A DNA stretch of 64,000 nucleotides from Burkholderiales bacterium (GTDB taxonomy: Bacteria > Pseudomonadota > Gammaproteobacteria > Burkholderiales > Burkholderiaceae_C): positions 265,583 to 329,582 of the forward strand of contig JAFKGD010000013.1 in the NCBI GenBank assembly GCA_017307855.1. Direction: 5' to 3'. The notes beneath the pieces were generated by a model. That model ran no database searches and was not told where the DNA came from. It saw only the letters and a list, made by a program, of their open reading frames with translations. Both the position numbers and the translations under genes were made by a program. The number at the start of each line of letters is the position of its first letter. Within the stretch, counting starts at the first letter, position 1. This document shows, piece after piece, positions 51,649 to 60,517 of the stretch.

Positions 51649-52413
51649 ATGTGCCAACTGCTGGGAATGAACTGCAACACGCCGACCGACGTGACCTTCA
51701 GCTTCGCGGGTTTCGCGCAGCGCGGCGGCAATACGGGCGACCACGCCGACGGCTGGGGCATCGCCTTCTTCGAGGGCCAGGGCCTGCGGCATTTCGTGGA
51801 CCACCAGCGAGCCGTCGATTCGCCCGTCGCCGACCTGATCCGCCGCTACCCGATCAAGAGCCGCAACGTCATCGCCCATATCCGCAAGGCCACCCAGGGC
51901 GGCGTGGTGCTGGAGAACTGCCACCCCTTCGTGCGTGAGCTGTGGGGCCGCTACTGGGTGTTCGCCCACAACGGCGACCTCAAGGATTTCTGGCCCCAGC
52001 TGCACGGCGCCTTCCGCCCGGTCGGCACCACCGACAGCGAGCGCGCCTTCTGCTGGATCATGCAGGAGCTGGCCAAGTCGCATGCCGGCACGCCCAGCGT
52101 GGCCGAGATGACGATCACGCTGCGCGAGCTGGCCGCGCGCATCGCCACGCATGGCACCTTCAACTTCCTGCTATCCAGCGGCGAGGCGCTCTGGGCCCAT
52201 GCATCGACGCACCTCTGGTACATCGAGCGGCGTCATCCGTTCGCGCACGCCAGCCTGGCCGACGAAGACCTGTCTGTGGATTTCGCTGCCCACACCACGC
52301 CGGCGGACCGTGTCGCCGTGGTGGTGACGGCGCCGCTCACCTCGAACGAGCTGTGGACGCCGTTCGCGGCAGGCGAGCTGAAGGTTTTCGTGGACGGCGT
52401 GGCCGTCGGTTGA
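51649..52413 (+). CDS. Class II glutamine amidotransferase (YafJ-like)
   Basis: 254 residues. Cysteine at position 2 (MCQLLGMNCN) becomes the N-terminal nucleophile after Met removal. HADGWGIAFFEG near 32, HIRKATQGGV near 81 and WVFAHNGDLKDFW near 103 complete the Ntn-hydrolase active site. Family members such as YafJ or EgtC hydrolyse gamma-glutamyl bonds. Tail-to-tail with gshB, 9 bases apart. A role in gamma-glutamyl or thiol metabolism is an inference from context. Confidence 0.87.
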   Translation: MCQLLGMNCNTPTDVTFSFAGFAQRGGNTGDHADGWGIAFFEGQGLRHFVDHQRAVDSPVADLIRRYPIKSRNVIAHIRKATQGGVVLENCHPFVRELWGRYWVFAHNGDLKDFWPQLHGAFRPVGTTDSERAFCWIMQELAKSHAGTPSVAEMTITLRELAARIATHGTFNFLLSSGEALWAHASTHLWYIERRHPFAHASLADEDLSVDFAAHTTPADRVAVVVTAPLTSNELWTPFAAGELKVFVDGVAVG

Positions 52414-52422
52414 CGGCCGGAC

Positions 52423-53379
52423 TCAGGCCGCCGACGCCACCGCGGCTTCCAGCGCGTCGATGAACATCGCCGGCACGTCGAAGCCGGCCTGCTGCGTGAT
52501 TTCCTGGAAGCACGTCGGGCTGGTCACGTTGATCTCCGTGAGGCAGGCGCCGATCACGTCCAGCCCCACCAGCAGCAGCCCCCGCGCGGCCAGCACCGGA
52601 CCGATGGCGTTGGCGATTGCGTAGTCGGTATCGGACAACGGCATCGCCACGCCCTTTCCGCCGGCCGCCAGGTTGCCGCGCACTTCGGTGCCTTGCGGGA
52701 TGCGCGCGAGGCTGTAAGGCACGGGCTTGCCGCCGATGACCAGGATGCGCTTGTCGCCCTGCGTGATCTCGGGCACGAAGCGCTGGACCATGATGGTCTC
52801 GGCGCCATCCTTGTTGAGCGTCTCGATGATGGAGCCGAGGTTGAGAGCGTCTTCCTTGACGCGGAAGATGCCCATGCCACCCATGCCGTCCAGTGGCTTG
52901 AGGATGATGTCCTTGTGCTCGGCGTGGAAGCGCCGCACCTCGGCCGCATCGCGCGTCACCAGCGTGGGGCTCACGAACTGCGGGAACTCCATGATCGCGA
53001 GTTTTTCGGGATGGTCGCGCAGCGTGCGGGGCTTGTTGAAGACACGTGCACCTTCGCGCTCGGCCTGCTCCAGCAGATGAGTGGCGTAGAAGTACTCGCT
53101 GTCGAACGGCGGATCCTTGCGCATCAGCACGGCGTCGAAGTCGCGCAGCAGCACGGTGGGGCGGCCGGTCTCGCGGAACCAGGTGCCGTCGTCGTCGCCC
53201 GTGAGCTCGATTCGGCGCGCCACGGCCTGCACCTGACCGCCCGAACGCCACGAGATGTCCTGCGGCAGGCACGCCGCCACGGTGTGGCCGCGGCGCACGG
53301 CCTCGCGCATCATGGAGAACGTGGTGTCCTTGTAGGTCTTGAAGGCCTCGAGGGGATCGGCGACAAAAAGAATGTTCAT
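52423..53379 (-). CDS. gshB: Glutathione synthetase
   Basis: Adds glycine to gamma-glutamylcysteine with ATP, the second step of glutathione synthesis. 318 residues, normal length. Seen: NILFVADPLEAFKTYKDTTF at the start, LMRKDPPFDSEYFYATHLLE near 84, ATP-grasp KPLDGMGGMGIFRVKE near 155 and ECLTEINVTSPTC-type CLTEINVTSPTCFQEI near 280. It follows the BenE gene on the same strand. The partner gshA is at 1834. Confidence 0.96.
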   Translation of the reverse strand: MNILFVADPLEAFKTYKDTTFSMMREAVRRGHTVAACLPQDISWRSGGQVQAVARRIELTGDDDGTWFRETGRPTVLLRDFDAVLMRKDPPFDSEYFYATHLLEQAEREGARVFNKPRTLRDHPEKLAIMEFPQFVSPTLVTRDAAEVRRFHAEHKDIILKPLDGMGGMGIFRVKEDALNLGSIIETLNKDGAETIMVQRFVPEITQGDKRILVIGGKPVPYSLARIPQGTEVRGNLAAGGKGVAMPLSDTDYAIANAIGPVLAARGLLLVGLDVIGACLTEINVTSPTCFQEITQQAGFDVPAMFIDALEAAVASAA

Positions 53380-53457
53380 GGCTGCGTGGCTTGTTCCTGG
53401 ACGCCGCGGGCCGGCTTTCGCCGGGCTGCTGGTGGCGCTCCTGGAGGAAGAGCGGCT

Positions 53458-54633
53458 TCAGTTGCTTCGGGGGAGGGCGTACTGTCCCACAACGAGCGCG
53501 ATCGCGCCCGCGACCACGCCCCAAAACGCCGAGCCGATCCCGGCTATTGACACGCCGCTGAGCGTGACGAGGAAAGTGATGATCGCGGCTTCGCGGTGCT
53601 TTTCGTCGCCCAGCGCCGAGGCCAGGCCGCCAGCGATCGTGCCCAGCAGCGCCAAACCCGCGATGGCCGCCACCAGCTCGCCGGGGAAGGCCGTGACAAA
53701 GCCGGCCACCGTGGCGCCGAACACGCCGATGAGTACGTAAAGCACGCCGCAGCAGACCGCCGCCGTATAGCGGCGGGCCGGGTCTTCGTGCGCCTCGCGG
53801 CCCATGCAGATCGCCGCTGTGATGGCCGAGAGATTGAGTGCGAACGCGCCGAACGGCGCCAGTGCCAGCGTGGCCAGCCCGGTCATGCTGAGCAGGCCCG
53901 ACACCGGCATCTGGTAGCCCGAAGCGCGGATGGCCGCCACGCCCGGCAGGTTCTGCGAGGCCATCGTGACGATGAAGAGCGGCAGCGCCAGGCTGATGGC
54001 GGCGGACCAGGTGAAGTCGGGCATCGTGAACACCGGCACGGCCAGGCCGAGGTGCACGGCGGTCCAGGCCAGCTGGCCCCGCGCGGCCACGTAAGCGATG
54101 GCTACGGCCAGCGTGAGCGGGATCGCATAGCGCGGCGCGAAGCGGCGGCTCGCCAGGTAGGTGCCCAGCATCAGCAGCACCAGCGGCAGCGCGGTCTGTG
54201 CCGCCGTGAAGGCTGCAAGGCCGAACCGTGCGAGTACGCCGGCCAGCAGGGCGGCGGCGATCGCCATCGGGATGCGGTTCATCACGCGTTCGAACCAGCC
54301 GGTCACGCCGAACAGCGTGATGAGCGCGGCGCTGATCATGAAAGCCGCCACTGCCTCACCCATCGAATGACCGGCGCCGGCCACGGCCAGCACGGCTGCG
54401 CCCGGCGTGCTCCAGGCCACCATCACCGGCTTGCGCAGCACCAGTGAGGGCACGGCGGTGCACAGGCCCATGCCCAGGCCCAGCGCCCACATCCACGAAC
54501 TGATGATCCCGGGTGTCGCGCCGAACGATTGCGCGGCCTGGAACACGATGGCGAACGAACTGGTGAAGCCCACCAGCACGGCGACGAAGCCCGCGGCGGC
54601 GGCTGACAGGCTCAGGTCGCGGAAGAAGCGCAT
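53458..54633 (-). CDS. benE: BenE-family benzoate/H+ symporter
   Basis: 391 residues with about 11-12 hydrophobic segments. Seen: LVGFTSSFAIVFQAAQSFGA near 20, MVAWSTPGAAVLAVAGAGHS near 70, and TMASQNLPGVAAIRASGYQM near 220, all typical of BenE (PF03594). No ben or other aromatic catabolic genes are nearby, so the substrate may differ. Start ATG at 54633, 17 bases after the DUF1304 gene on the same strand. Confidence 0.9.
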   Translation of the reverse strand: MRFFRDLSLSAAAAGFVAVLVGFTSSFAIVFQAAQSFGATPGIISSWMWALGLGMGLCTAVPSLVLRKPVMVAWSTPGAAVLAVAGAGHSMGEAVAAFMISAALITLFGVTGWFERVMNRIPMAIAAALLAGVLARFGLAAFTAAQTALPLVLLMLGTYLASRRFAPRYAIPLTLAVAIAYVAARGQLAWTAVHLGLAVPVFTMPDFTWSAAISLALPLFIVTMASQNLPGVAAIRASGYQMPVSGLLSMTGLATLALAPFGAFALNLSAITAAICMGREAHEDPARRYTAAVCCGVLYVLIGVFGATVAGFVTAFPGELVAAIAGLALLGTIAGGLASALGDEKHREAAIITFLVTLSGVSIAGIGSAFWGVVAGAIALVVGQYALPRSN

Positions 54634-54650
54634 GGCGGTGTCGCGGGCCT

Positions 54651-55007
54651 TCAGGCCAGAAACACCAGGGCGAGGCCGATGGCGGCCGGGATCGCCTGGA
54701 TGAAGAGGATCTTGCGGCTCGCCGTTGCTGCGCCATAGAGGCCCGCCACCAGCACGCACAGCAGGAAGAACACCTGGAACGCGAAGCTCGCGGGCCCCGG
54801 CACGAGGCCGTAGAACAGGCCGGCCGCGAGGAAGCCGTTGTACAGGCCCTGATTGGCCGCCATGACCTTGGTGGCGGCGGCCGATTCAGGCGTGAGGTTG
54901 AACGCCTTCATACCCTTGGGCTTGTCCCAGAGGAACATCTCCAGCACGAGGATGTAGACATGCAGCAGGGCGATGAGCGCGACGACGGTCTGGGCAGCGA
55001 TGTACAT
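54651..55007 (-). CDS. DUF1304-family small membrane protein
   Basis: 118 residues with four hydrophobic segments. The pattern VVALIALLHVYILVLEMFLW near 8, NQGLYNGFLAAGLFYGL near 51 and the closing IQAIPAAIGLALVFLA fits DUF1304. Function unknown. Probably co-transcribed with benE. Confidence 0.85.
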   Translation of the reverse strand: MYIAAQTVVALIALLHVYILVLEMFLWDKPKGMKAFNLTPESAAATKVMAANQGLYNGFLAAGLFYGLVPGPASFAFQVFFLLCVLVAGLYGAATASRKILFIQAIPAAIGLALVFLA

Positions 55008-55072
55008 GACGGCAGGCCTTTCAGGAGCGCGGCGGCGCCACGCGAGGCGGGAATCGTACCCCGGCCGGCCAC

Positions 55073-55078
55073 CATAAT
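55073..55078 (+). promoter_or_regulatory. -10-like hexamer next to the gph start
   Basis: CATAAT ends 6 bases before the gph ATG, placing a predicted transcription start on the start codon itself. Confidence 0.4.
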
Positions 55079-55084
55079 CGGCCG

Positions 55085-55768
55085 ATGCAGATCCCGCTCG
55101 AACCCGGCCGCTTCGACGCCGTCATCCTCGATCTCGACGGCACGATGGTCGACACCATGGGCGACTTCGATGCCGCCATCGGCGCCATGCTGGCGCAACT
55201 GGCCCTGCCCCCACTGCCGCGCGAATCGCTGGCGCACTTTGTCGGCAAGGGTTCGGAGCATCTGGTGCGCAGCGCGCTCGCGCACGTGGCCGGGCCGGCA
55301 GACGAACGCGCGACCGCGCTGTACCCACGGGCCTACGACGCCTACCAGGCGCATTACGGCCGCATCAACGGCCAGCATTCCGCGCTCTACCCCGGCGTGG
55401 CCGAAGGCCTGGCGGGGCTACGCGCACGCGGCCTGCCGCTGGCATGCCTGACCAACAAGCCCGTGGTCTACGCGCGCGCGCTGCTGGCGGCCAAGGGCAT
55501 CGACGCGGTGTTCTCGCACGTGTTCGGCGGCGATTCGTTCGAACGCAAGAAGCCCGATCCGCTGCCGGTGCTGCGCACCTGCGAGGCGCTGGGCTCGGCG
55601 CCGGGCCGCACGCTGGTGGTGGGCGACTCGAGCAACGACGCGCGCGCGGCGCGCGGCGCGGGGTGTCCGGTCGTGCTCGTGACCCATGGCTACAACCATG
55701 GCGAGCCGGTGCGCGGCGTGGACGCCGACGGCTGGATCGATTCGCTGGCCGAACTCGTGGCGCGCTGA
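55085..55768 (+). CDS. gph: Phosphoglycolate phosphatase (HAD family)
   Basis: 227 residues. HAD motif I ILDLDGTMVDTMGD at 14-27, motif II CLTNKPVVYARAL near 120, motif III lysine and motif IV in KKPDPLPVL and VGDSSNDARAARGAG near 178, with a helical cap. It removes phosphate from 2-phosphoglycolate in DNA repair and photorespiration-type salvage. The gene often lies near rpe or trpE in this group; here trpE is about 1 kb downstream. Confidence 0.92.
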   Translation: MQIPLEPGRFDAVILDLDGTMVDTMGDFDAAIGAMLAQLALPPLPRESLAHFVGKGSEHLVRSALAHVAGPADERATALYPRAYDAYQAHYGRINGQHSALYPGVAEGLAGLRARGLPLACLTNKPVVYARALLAAKGIDAVFSHVFGGDSFERKKPDPLPVLRTCEALGSAPGRTLVVGDSSNDARAARGAGCPVVLVTHGYNHGEPVRGVDADGWIDSLAELVAR

Positions 55769-55782
55769 GCGGCGCGCGACGA

Positions 55783-56394
55783 TCAGGCGGGCTTGCCGAG
55801 CAGCAGTTCCTTCAGTCGCCAGTCGGCCGGCTGCGGGCCCAGCCAGATGCGCAGCAGGGCATTGAAGAACTCGGGCTCGCGGAACGGCTCGCCCTGCACG
55901 CGGCCGCGCACGGTCACGACCGCGCCCGTGCCCGGAATCCAGTCGACGCTGAAGGTGTCGCCGGCGTTCAGGCGTTTCTGCTGCGCGAACATCTCGCCCA
56001 TGCGCAGCAACCCGGGGATCAGCCGCGACAGTTCCTGGCGCGGCGTGTTGTCTTCAACCCCGCGCGTGAACAGGCGGCCGAGTTCGTTGGCATCGATGTC
56101 GCGCAGCATGGTCACGACGATGCGCTTGGGTCCAGGTTGCGCGGCGATCTCGTCGACCGTGCCGGCCGCCCTGGGCACGTACAGCGCCATCGCATACACC
56201 TTGAACACCGCCTTGTAGCGCGTGCCCGCGCCGTTGAGCACGAGCGGCGTGCCCTGCACGCTGGCCGCAGGCTCGAACTTCACGCCGTCCACCACGACGG
56301 GGGCGGCCGGGGCCTGCGCGTGGGCCGGTGACATGGACAGCAGCGCCACGGCGAGCGTGGCACAGGCATGGCGGAGCAGGGCGGCGAGCGGCAT
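55783..56394 (-). CDS. Secreted chalcone-isomerase-like protein
   Basis: 203 residues with a signal peptide (cleavage after AHA near residue 26). VDGVKFEPAASVQGTPLVLN near 35, YKAVFKVYAMALYVPRAAGT near 60 and IVVTMLRDIDANELGRLFTR near 92 match the chalcone isomerase-like domain (PF16036). Bacterial members have no shown isomerase activity. Located between gph and the trp leader on the opposite strand. Confidence 0.85.
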   Translation of the reverse strand: MPLAALLRHACATLAVALLSMSPAHAQAPAAPVVVDGVKFEPAASVQGTPLVLNGAGTRYKAVFKVYAMALYVPRAAGTVDEIAAQPGPKRIVVTMLRDIDANELGRLFTRGVEDNTPRQELSRLIPGLLRMGEMFAQQKRLNAGDTFSVDWIPGTGAVVTVRGRVQGEPFREPEFFNALLRIWLGPQPADWRLKELLLGKPA

Positions 56395-56470
56395 GGGCGG
56401 GTGTCCTCGATGAGGGGAGGGAGGGGCGGCGCGCGATTCTCACGGTACCTCATGGCCCTGCCCATCGGGG

Positions 56471-56500
56471 TTTCCGCCCATCGCGGCCATTTGCTACACT
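56471..56500 (+). promoter_or_regulatory. Candidate trp operon promoter
   Basis: TACACT (56495-56500) is a 4-of-6 -10 element ending 7 bases before the leader-peptide ATG. A weak -35 TTTCCG (56471-56476) lies 18 bases upstream. Confidence 0.45.
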
Positions 56501-56507
56501 GCCCGCC

Positions 56508-56591
56508 ATGTTCGTTCACCGCACTGTCATCACAGGTCGCAGCGACCGGGGAGCCTGGCCCTGGCGCAAGCCTGAGTTCGTGCGCATCTGA
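56508..56591 (+). CDS. trpL: trp operon leader peptide
   Basis: 27 codons (MFVHRTVITGRSDRGAWPWR, then KPEFVRI). Two Trp codons lie at 17 and 19 (TGG at 56556 and 56562) separated by one Pro codon, a strong sign of a tryptophan-sensing leader. It ends 118 bases before trpE. The ATG is 7 bases after the -10-like TACACT, so the leader could be translated without a Shine-Dalgarno. Confidence 0.8.
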   Translation: MFVHRTVITGRSDRGAWPWRKPEFVRI

Positions 56592-56593
56592 AC

Positions 56594-56704
56594 GCACGGC
56601 CGCCGGCGCCTGCCGGCCTGCCCGTGCACCCCCGGCCCGCCCCCGCGCGCGGCCATCGATGGAATGAACTGGCCGCCCCTCGCGGCCTGGGCTCCGGAGG
56701 GCCC
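56594..56704 (+). promoter_or_regulatory. trp leader RNA structures (attenuator candidate)
   Basis: Three hairpins can form after trpL. (1) GCACGG (56594-56599) with CCGTGC (56622-56627), enclosing GCCGGC-GCCT-GCCGGC. (2) GGCCGC-CCCTC-GCGGCC (56671-56687). (3) GGGC (56689-56692) with GCCC (56701-56704), which encloses the trpE Shine-Dalgarno GGAGG. None is followed by a U-run, so control may act on translation of trpE rather than on transcript termination. Confidence 0.5.
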
Positions 56705-56709
56705 GCCCC

Positions 56710-58209
56710 GTGATCACCGAACTGGAATTCAAGAGCCTGCGCGACGCCGGCTACAACCGCATCCCCCTCATCGCCGAGGCTTTCGCCGACCTCGAGACAC
56801 CGCTCTCGCTCTACCTCAAGCTCGCCCATTCGCAGGACGGCGGGCGCCACAGCTTCCTGCTGGAATCCGTGGTGGGCGGCGAGCGCTTCGGCCGCTACAG
56901 CTTCATCGGCCTGCCCGCGCGCACGCTGCTGCGCGCCAGCGGCTTCGGCGACGCGGCGCGCACCGAGGTCGTCCGCGACGGCCAGGTGATCGAGACCGCG
57001 CAGGGCAATCCGCTCGATTTCATCGCCGAGTACCAGAAGCGCTTCAAGGTGGCGCTGCGGCCCGGCCTGCCGCGCTTTTGCGGCGGGCTGGCCGGCTACT
57101 TCGGCTACGACGCCGTGCGCTACATCGAGAAGAAGCTCGAGGCCACCTGCCCGCCCGATACGCTGGGGTGCCCCGACATCCTGCTGCTGCAATGCGAAGA
57201 GCTGGCTGTCATCGACAACCTCTCGGGCAAGCTCTACCTCATCGTCTATGCCGACCCGGCGCAGCCCGAGGCGTTCTCCAATGCCAAGAAGCGGCTGCGC
57301 GACCTCAAGGACAAGCTCAAGTACTCCGTGAGCGCGCCGCAACTCAAGGCCAGCCAGGCCTACCCGGCCGAGCGCGATTTCGCCAAGGCCGACTACCTGG
57401 CCGCCGTCGATCGCGCCAAGGAACTGATCGCTGCCGGCGACTTCATGCAGGTGCAGGTGGGCCAGCGCATCCGCAAGCGCTACACCGAGAGTCCGCTGTC
57501 GCTCTACCGCGCGCTGCGTTCGCTCAATCCGTCGCCCTACATGTACTACTACCACTTCGGCGACTTCCATGTGGTGGGCGCGTCGCCCGAGATCCTGGTG
57601 CGGCAGGAGCAGGTGCCCGAAGGCCAGAAGATCACCATCCGCCCGCTCGCGGGCACGCGCCCGCGCCAGGCCACGCCCGAGGCCGACAAGGCCGCCGAGC
57701 TGGAACTGGTGAGCGATCCGAAGGAGCGCGCCGAGCATGTGATGCTGATCGACCTGGCCCGCAACGACATCGGCCGCATCGCCAAGACCGGCACCGTCAA
57801 GGTGACCGAGGCCTTCGCGGTGGAGCGCTACAGCCACGTGATGCACATCGTGAGTAACGTCGAGGGCATCCTGCAGGACGGCATGACCAGCCTCGACGTG
57901 CTGCGCGCCACCTTCCCGGCCGGCACGCTCACCGGCGCGCCCAAGGTGCACGCCATGGAGCTGATCGACCAGCTCGAACCCACCAAGCGGGGCCTCTACG
58001 GCGGCGCCTGCGGCTATCTGAGCTTCGCGGGCGACATGGATGTCGCCATCGCCATCCGCACCGGCGTCATCAAGGACCAGACCCTCTACGTGCAGGCCGC
58101 GGCCGGCGTGGTGGCCGATTCGGTGCCCGAGCTGGAATGGAAGGAAACCGAGGCCAAGGCGCGTGCGCTGCTGCGTGCGTCGGAGCTTGTCGAGGAAGGA
58201 TTGGAGTAA
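56710..58209 (+). CDS. trpE: Anthranilate synthase component I
   Basis: Converts chorismate to anthranilate with ammonia from TrpG; first step of tryptophan synthesis. 499 residues. The Trp feedback-site motif LLES is at 50-53, followed by IRPLAGTRPRQATPEAD near 311, MLIDLARNDIGRIAKTG near 342 and GTLTGAPKVHAMELIDQLEP near 403. The start is GTG with GGAGG 9 bases upstream. The trpG start follows the stop by 3 bases. Confidence 0.97.
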   Translation: MITELEFKSLRDAGYNRIPLIAEAFADLETPLSLYLKLAHSQDGGRHSFLLESVVGGERFGRYSFIGLPARTLLRASGFGDAARTEVVRDGQVIETAQGNPLDFIAEYQKRFKVALRPGLPRFCGGLAGYFGYDAVRYIEKKLEATCPPDTLGCPDILLLQCEELAVIDNLSGKLYLIVYADPAQPEAFSNAKKRLRDLKDKLKYSVSAPQLKASQAYPAERDFAKADYLAAVDRAKELIAAGDFMQVQVGQRIRKRYTESPLSLYRALRSLNPSPYMYYYHFGDFHVVGASPEILVRQEQVPEGQKITIRPLAGTRPRQATPEADKAAELELVSDPKERAEHVMLIDLARNDIGRIAKTGTVKVTEAFAVERYSHVMHIVSNVEGILQDGMTSLDVLRATFPAGTLTGAPKVHAMELIDQLEPTKRGLYGGACGYLSFAGDMDVAIAIRTGVIKDQTLYVQAAAGVVADSVPELEWKETEAKARALLRASELVEEGLE

Positions 58210-58212
58210 GCC

Positions 58213-58785
58213 ATGCCCAAGCTTTTGATGATCGACAACTACGACAGCTTCACCTACAACATCGTCCAGTACTTCGGTGAACTGGGTGCCGAGGTGGAGG
58301 TGCACCGCAACGACGAGATCACCGTGGCCGGCGTGGCCGAACGGCGGCCCGACCTGCTGGTGATTTCGCCCGGCCCGTGCTCGCCGGCCGAGGCCGGTAT
58401 TTCGGTGGAGGCCATCCGCCACTTCGCGGGCAAGCTGCCGGTGCTGGGTGTGTGCCTGGGCCACCAGAGCATCGGCGCGGCCTTCGGCGGCACCATCGTG
58501 CGCGCGCAGCAGTTGATGCACGGCAAGACCAGCGTGATCACCACCACGCAGGAGGGCGTGTTCGCCGATCTGCCCGCGCAGTTCACGGTCAACCGCTACC
58601 ACTCGCTGGCGATCGAGCGCGAGAGCTGCCCGGCCGAGCTGGTGGTGACCGCGCGCACCGACGACGGCGAGATCATGGGCGTGCGCCACCGCGAGCTGGC
58701 GGTGCAGGGCGTGCAGTTCCATCCCGAGTCCATCCTCACCGAACACGGCCACGCGATGCTGCGCAACTTCCTGGAACAGCGCTGA
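58213..58785 (+). CDS. trpG: Anthranilate synthase component II (glutamine amidotransferase)
   Basis: 190 residues. Supplies ammonia from glutamine to TrpE, and possibly also to PabB. Catalytic C81 in [15 protein letters not shown], with the His/Glu pair in [12 protein letters not shown] near 170 and oxyanion segment [12 protein letters not shown] near 51. The stop overlaps the next start (TGATG), so the LysE gene is coupled to it. Confidence 0.96.
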   Translation: MPKLLMIDNYDSFTYNIVQYFGELGAEVEVHRNDEITVAGVAERRPDLLVISPGPCSPAEAGISVEAIRHFAGKLPVLGVCLGHQSIGAAFGGTIVRAQQLMHGKTSVITTTQEGVFADLPAQFTVNRYHSLAIERESCPAELVVTARTDDGEIMGVRHRELAVQGVQFHPESILTEHGHAMLRNFLEQR

Positions 58786-59468
58786 TGCCCGACGCGCAAC
58801 ACCTGCTGGTGTTCATCGTCGCCGGCTGGCTCCTCAACGTCACTCCCGGCCCCGACGTGCTGTGCATCGTCACCCATGCATTGCGCGGCGGCGCGCGCCG
58901 CGGCGTGGCGGCGGCGCTGGGCGTGATCTCGGGCTGCTTCGTGCACATCTTCGCGGCCACGGTGGGCGTGAGCGCGCTGATCGCCGCATCGGCCACGGCG
59001 TTCACCGTGCTCAAGTGGGTGGGAGCGGCCTACCTGGTATGGAGCGGCATCCGCATGCTGATGGCCCGGCCGCAGCCGGTCGATGCGCCGGGTGCGGCTG
59101 ACGCGGCAGGCGCCACCGATACGTGGCGCGCGGCCTTCGCGCGCGGCTTCCTCACCAACGCGCTCAATCCGAAGGTGGCGCTGTTCTTCCTGGCCTTCCT
59201 GCCGCAGTTCATCGCGCCGGGCGCCGGGCATCCGCAACTGGCGTTCTTCCTGCTGGGCCTGCTGTTCACGGCGAACTCGCTGCCCGTGTGCCTGGGCTGG
59301 GCGCTGGGCGCGTCGTGGCTGGCGCGGCGCGCGGGCGGCAGCCGCATCGGTGTCGTGCCCGGGATGCACTGGATCGAGCGCGCCGCCGGCCTGATGTTCA
59401 TCGGCTTCGCCGCGCGGCTGGCACTGGCCGACAATCCCGCCGTGGCCGCGCCACGCCGATTCCCGTAA
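58785..59468 (+). CDS. LysE/RhtB-family amino-acid exporter
   Basis: 227 residues with six hydrophobic segments. Seen: [20 protein letters not shown] near 15, [20 protein letters not shown] near 50 and [20 protein letters not shown] near 121, typical of LysE (PF01810). It overlaps the trpG stop and lies 12 bases before trpD, so it is inside the trp operon. Export of tryptophan, an intermediate or an analogue is a reasonable inference. Confidence 0.9.
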   Translation: MPDAQHLLVFIVAGWLLNVTPGPDVLCIVTHALRGGARRGVAAALGVISGCFVHIFAATVGVSALIAASATAFTVLKWVGAAYLVWSGIRMLMARPQPVDAPGAADAAGATDTWRAAFARGFLTNALNPKVALFFLAFLPQFIAPGAGHPQLAFFLLGLLFTANSLPVCLGWALGASWLARRAGGSRIGVVPGMHWIERAAGLMFIGFAARLALADNPAVAAPRRFP

Positions 59469-59480
59469 CGAGGAGACTGC

Positions 59481-60512
59481 ATGCCCATCACGCCGCAGGA
59501 AGCCCTGCAACGCACCATCGAGCACCGCGAGATCTTCCACGACGAGATGCTCGACATCGTCCGCCGCATCATGAGCGGCGAGCTCTCGCCCGTGATGACC
59601 GCCGCCCTCATCACGGGCCTGCGCGTCAAGAAGGAAACCATCGGAGAGATCACCGCCGCCGCGCAGGTGATGCGCGAGTTCTCCACCCGCGTGCAGGTGG
59701 CCGACGCGGCGCACCTGGTCGACATCGTCGGCACGGGCGGCGACGGGTCGCACACCTTCAACATTTCCACCTGCGCGATGTTCGTGGCCGCCGCCGCGGG
59801 CGCGCGCACCGCCAAGCACGGCGGCCGCAGCGTGTCGAGCAAGTCCGGCAGCGCCGACGTGCTGGAGGCGCTGGGCGCCAACATCAACCTCGGCCCCGAG
59901 TCGATCGCGCGCTGCATCGACGAAGTGGGCCTGGGCTTCATGTTCGCGCCCAACCACCATCCGGCCATGAAGAACGTGGCGCCCATCCGCAAGGAGCTGG
60001 GCGTGCGCACCATCTTCAACATCCTGGGCCCGCTGACCAATCCGGCCAGCGCGCCCAACACGCTGATGGGCGTGTTCCACGCCGATCTGGTCGGCATCCA
60101 GGTGCGTGCGCTGCAGCGGCTGGGTGCCCAGCATGCGCTGGTGGTCTATGGCCGCGACGGCATGGACGAGATCAGCCTGGGCGCATCCACTCTGGTGGGC
60201 GAACTCAAGGGTGGCGAGATCACCGAATACGAAATCCACCCCGAGGACTTCGGCCTGCCCATGGCCAGCAGCCGCGCGCTCAAGGTCGAGACGGCCGAGC
60301 AGTCGGCCGCCATCCTGCGTGGCGTGCTGAACGACGAGGCCGGGCCGGCGCGCGACATCGTGCTGCTCAACGCTGGCGCGGCGCTCTACGCGGCCAACGT
60401 CGCGCCGTCCATCGCCGATGGCATCGCGCGTGCGCGCCAGGCGCTCGCCAGCGGCGCGGCGCGCGAACGGCTGTCGCGCTTCGTCGCCATCACCCAATCG
60501 CTCGAGGGCTGA
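59481..60512 (+). CDS. trpD: Anthranilate phosphoribosyltransferase
   Basis: Transfers phosphoribose from PRPP to anthranilate. 343 residues. Seen: [17 protein letters not shown] near 82 (PRPP site), [20 protein letters not shown] near 112, [20 protein letters not shown] near 153 and [20 protein letters not shown] near 179. It is monofunctional, not fused to trpG. A GAGGAGA Shine-Dalgarno precedes the ATG. Confidence 0.97.
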   Translation: MPITPQEALQRTIEHREIFHDEMLDIVRRIMSGELSPVMTAALITGLRVKKETIGEITAAAQVMREFSTRVQVADAAHLVDIVGTGGDGSHTFNISTCAMFVAAAAGARTAKHGGRSVSSKSGSADVLEALGANINLGPESIARCIDEVGLGFMFAPNHHPAMKNVAPIRKELGVRTIFNILGPLTNPASAPNTLMGVFHADLVGIQVRALQRLGAQHALVVYGRDGMDEISLGASTLVGELKGGEITEYEIHPEDFGLPMASSRALKVETAEQSAAILRGVLNDEAGPARDIVLLNAGAALYAANVAPSIADGIARARQALASGAARERLSRFVAITQSLEG

Positions 60513-60517
60513 ACGCC

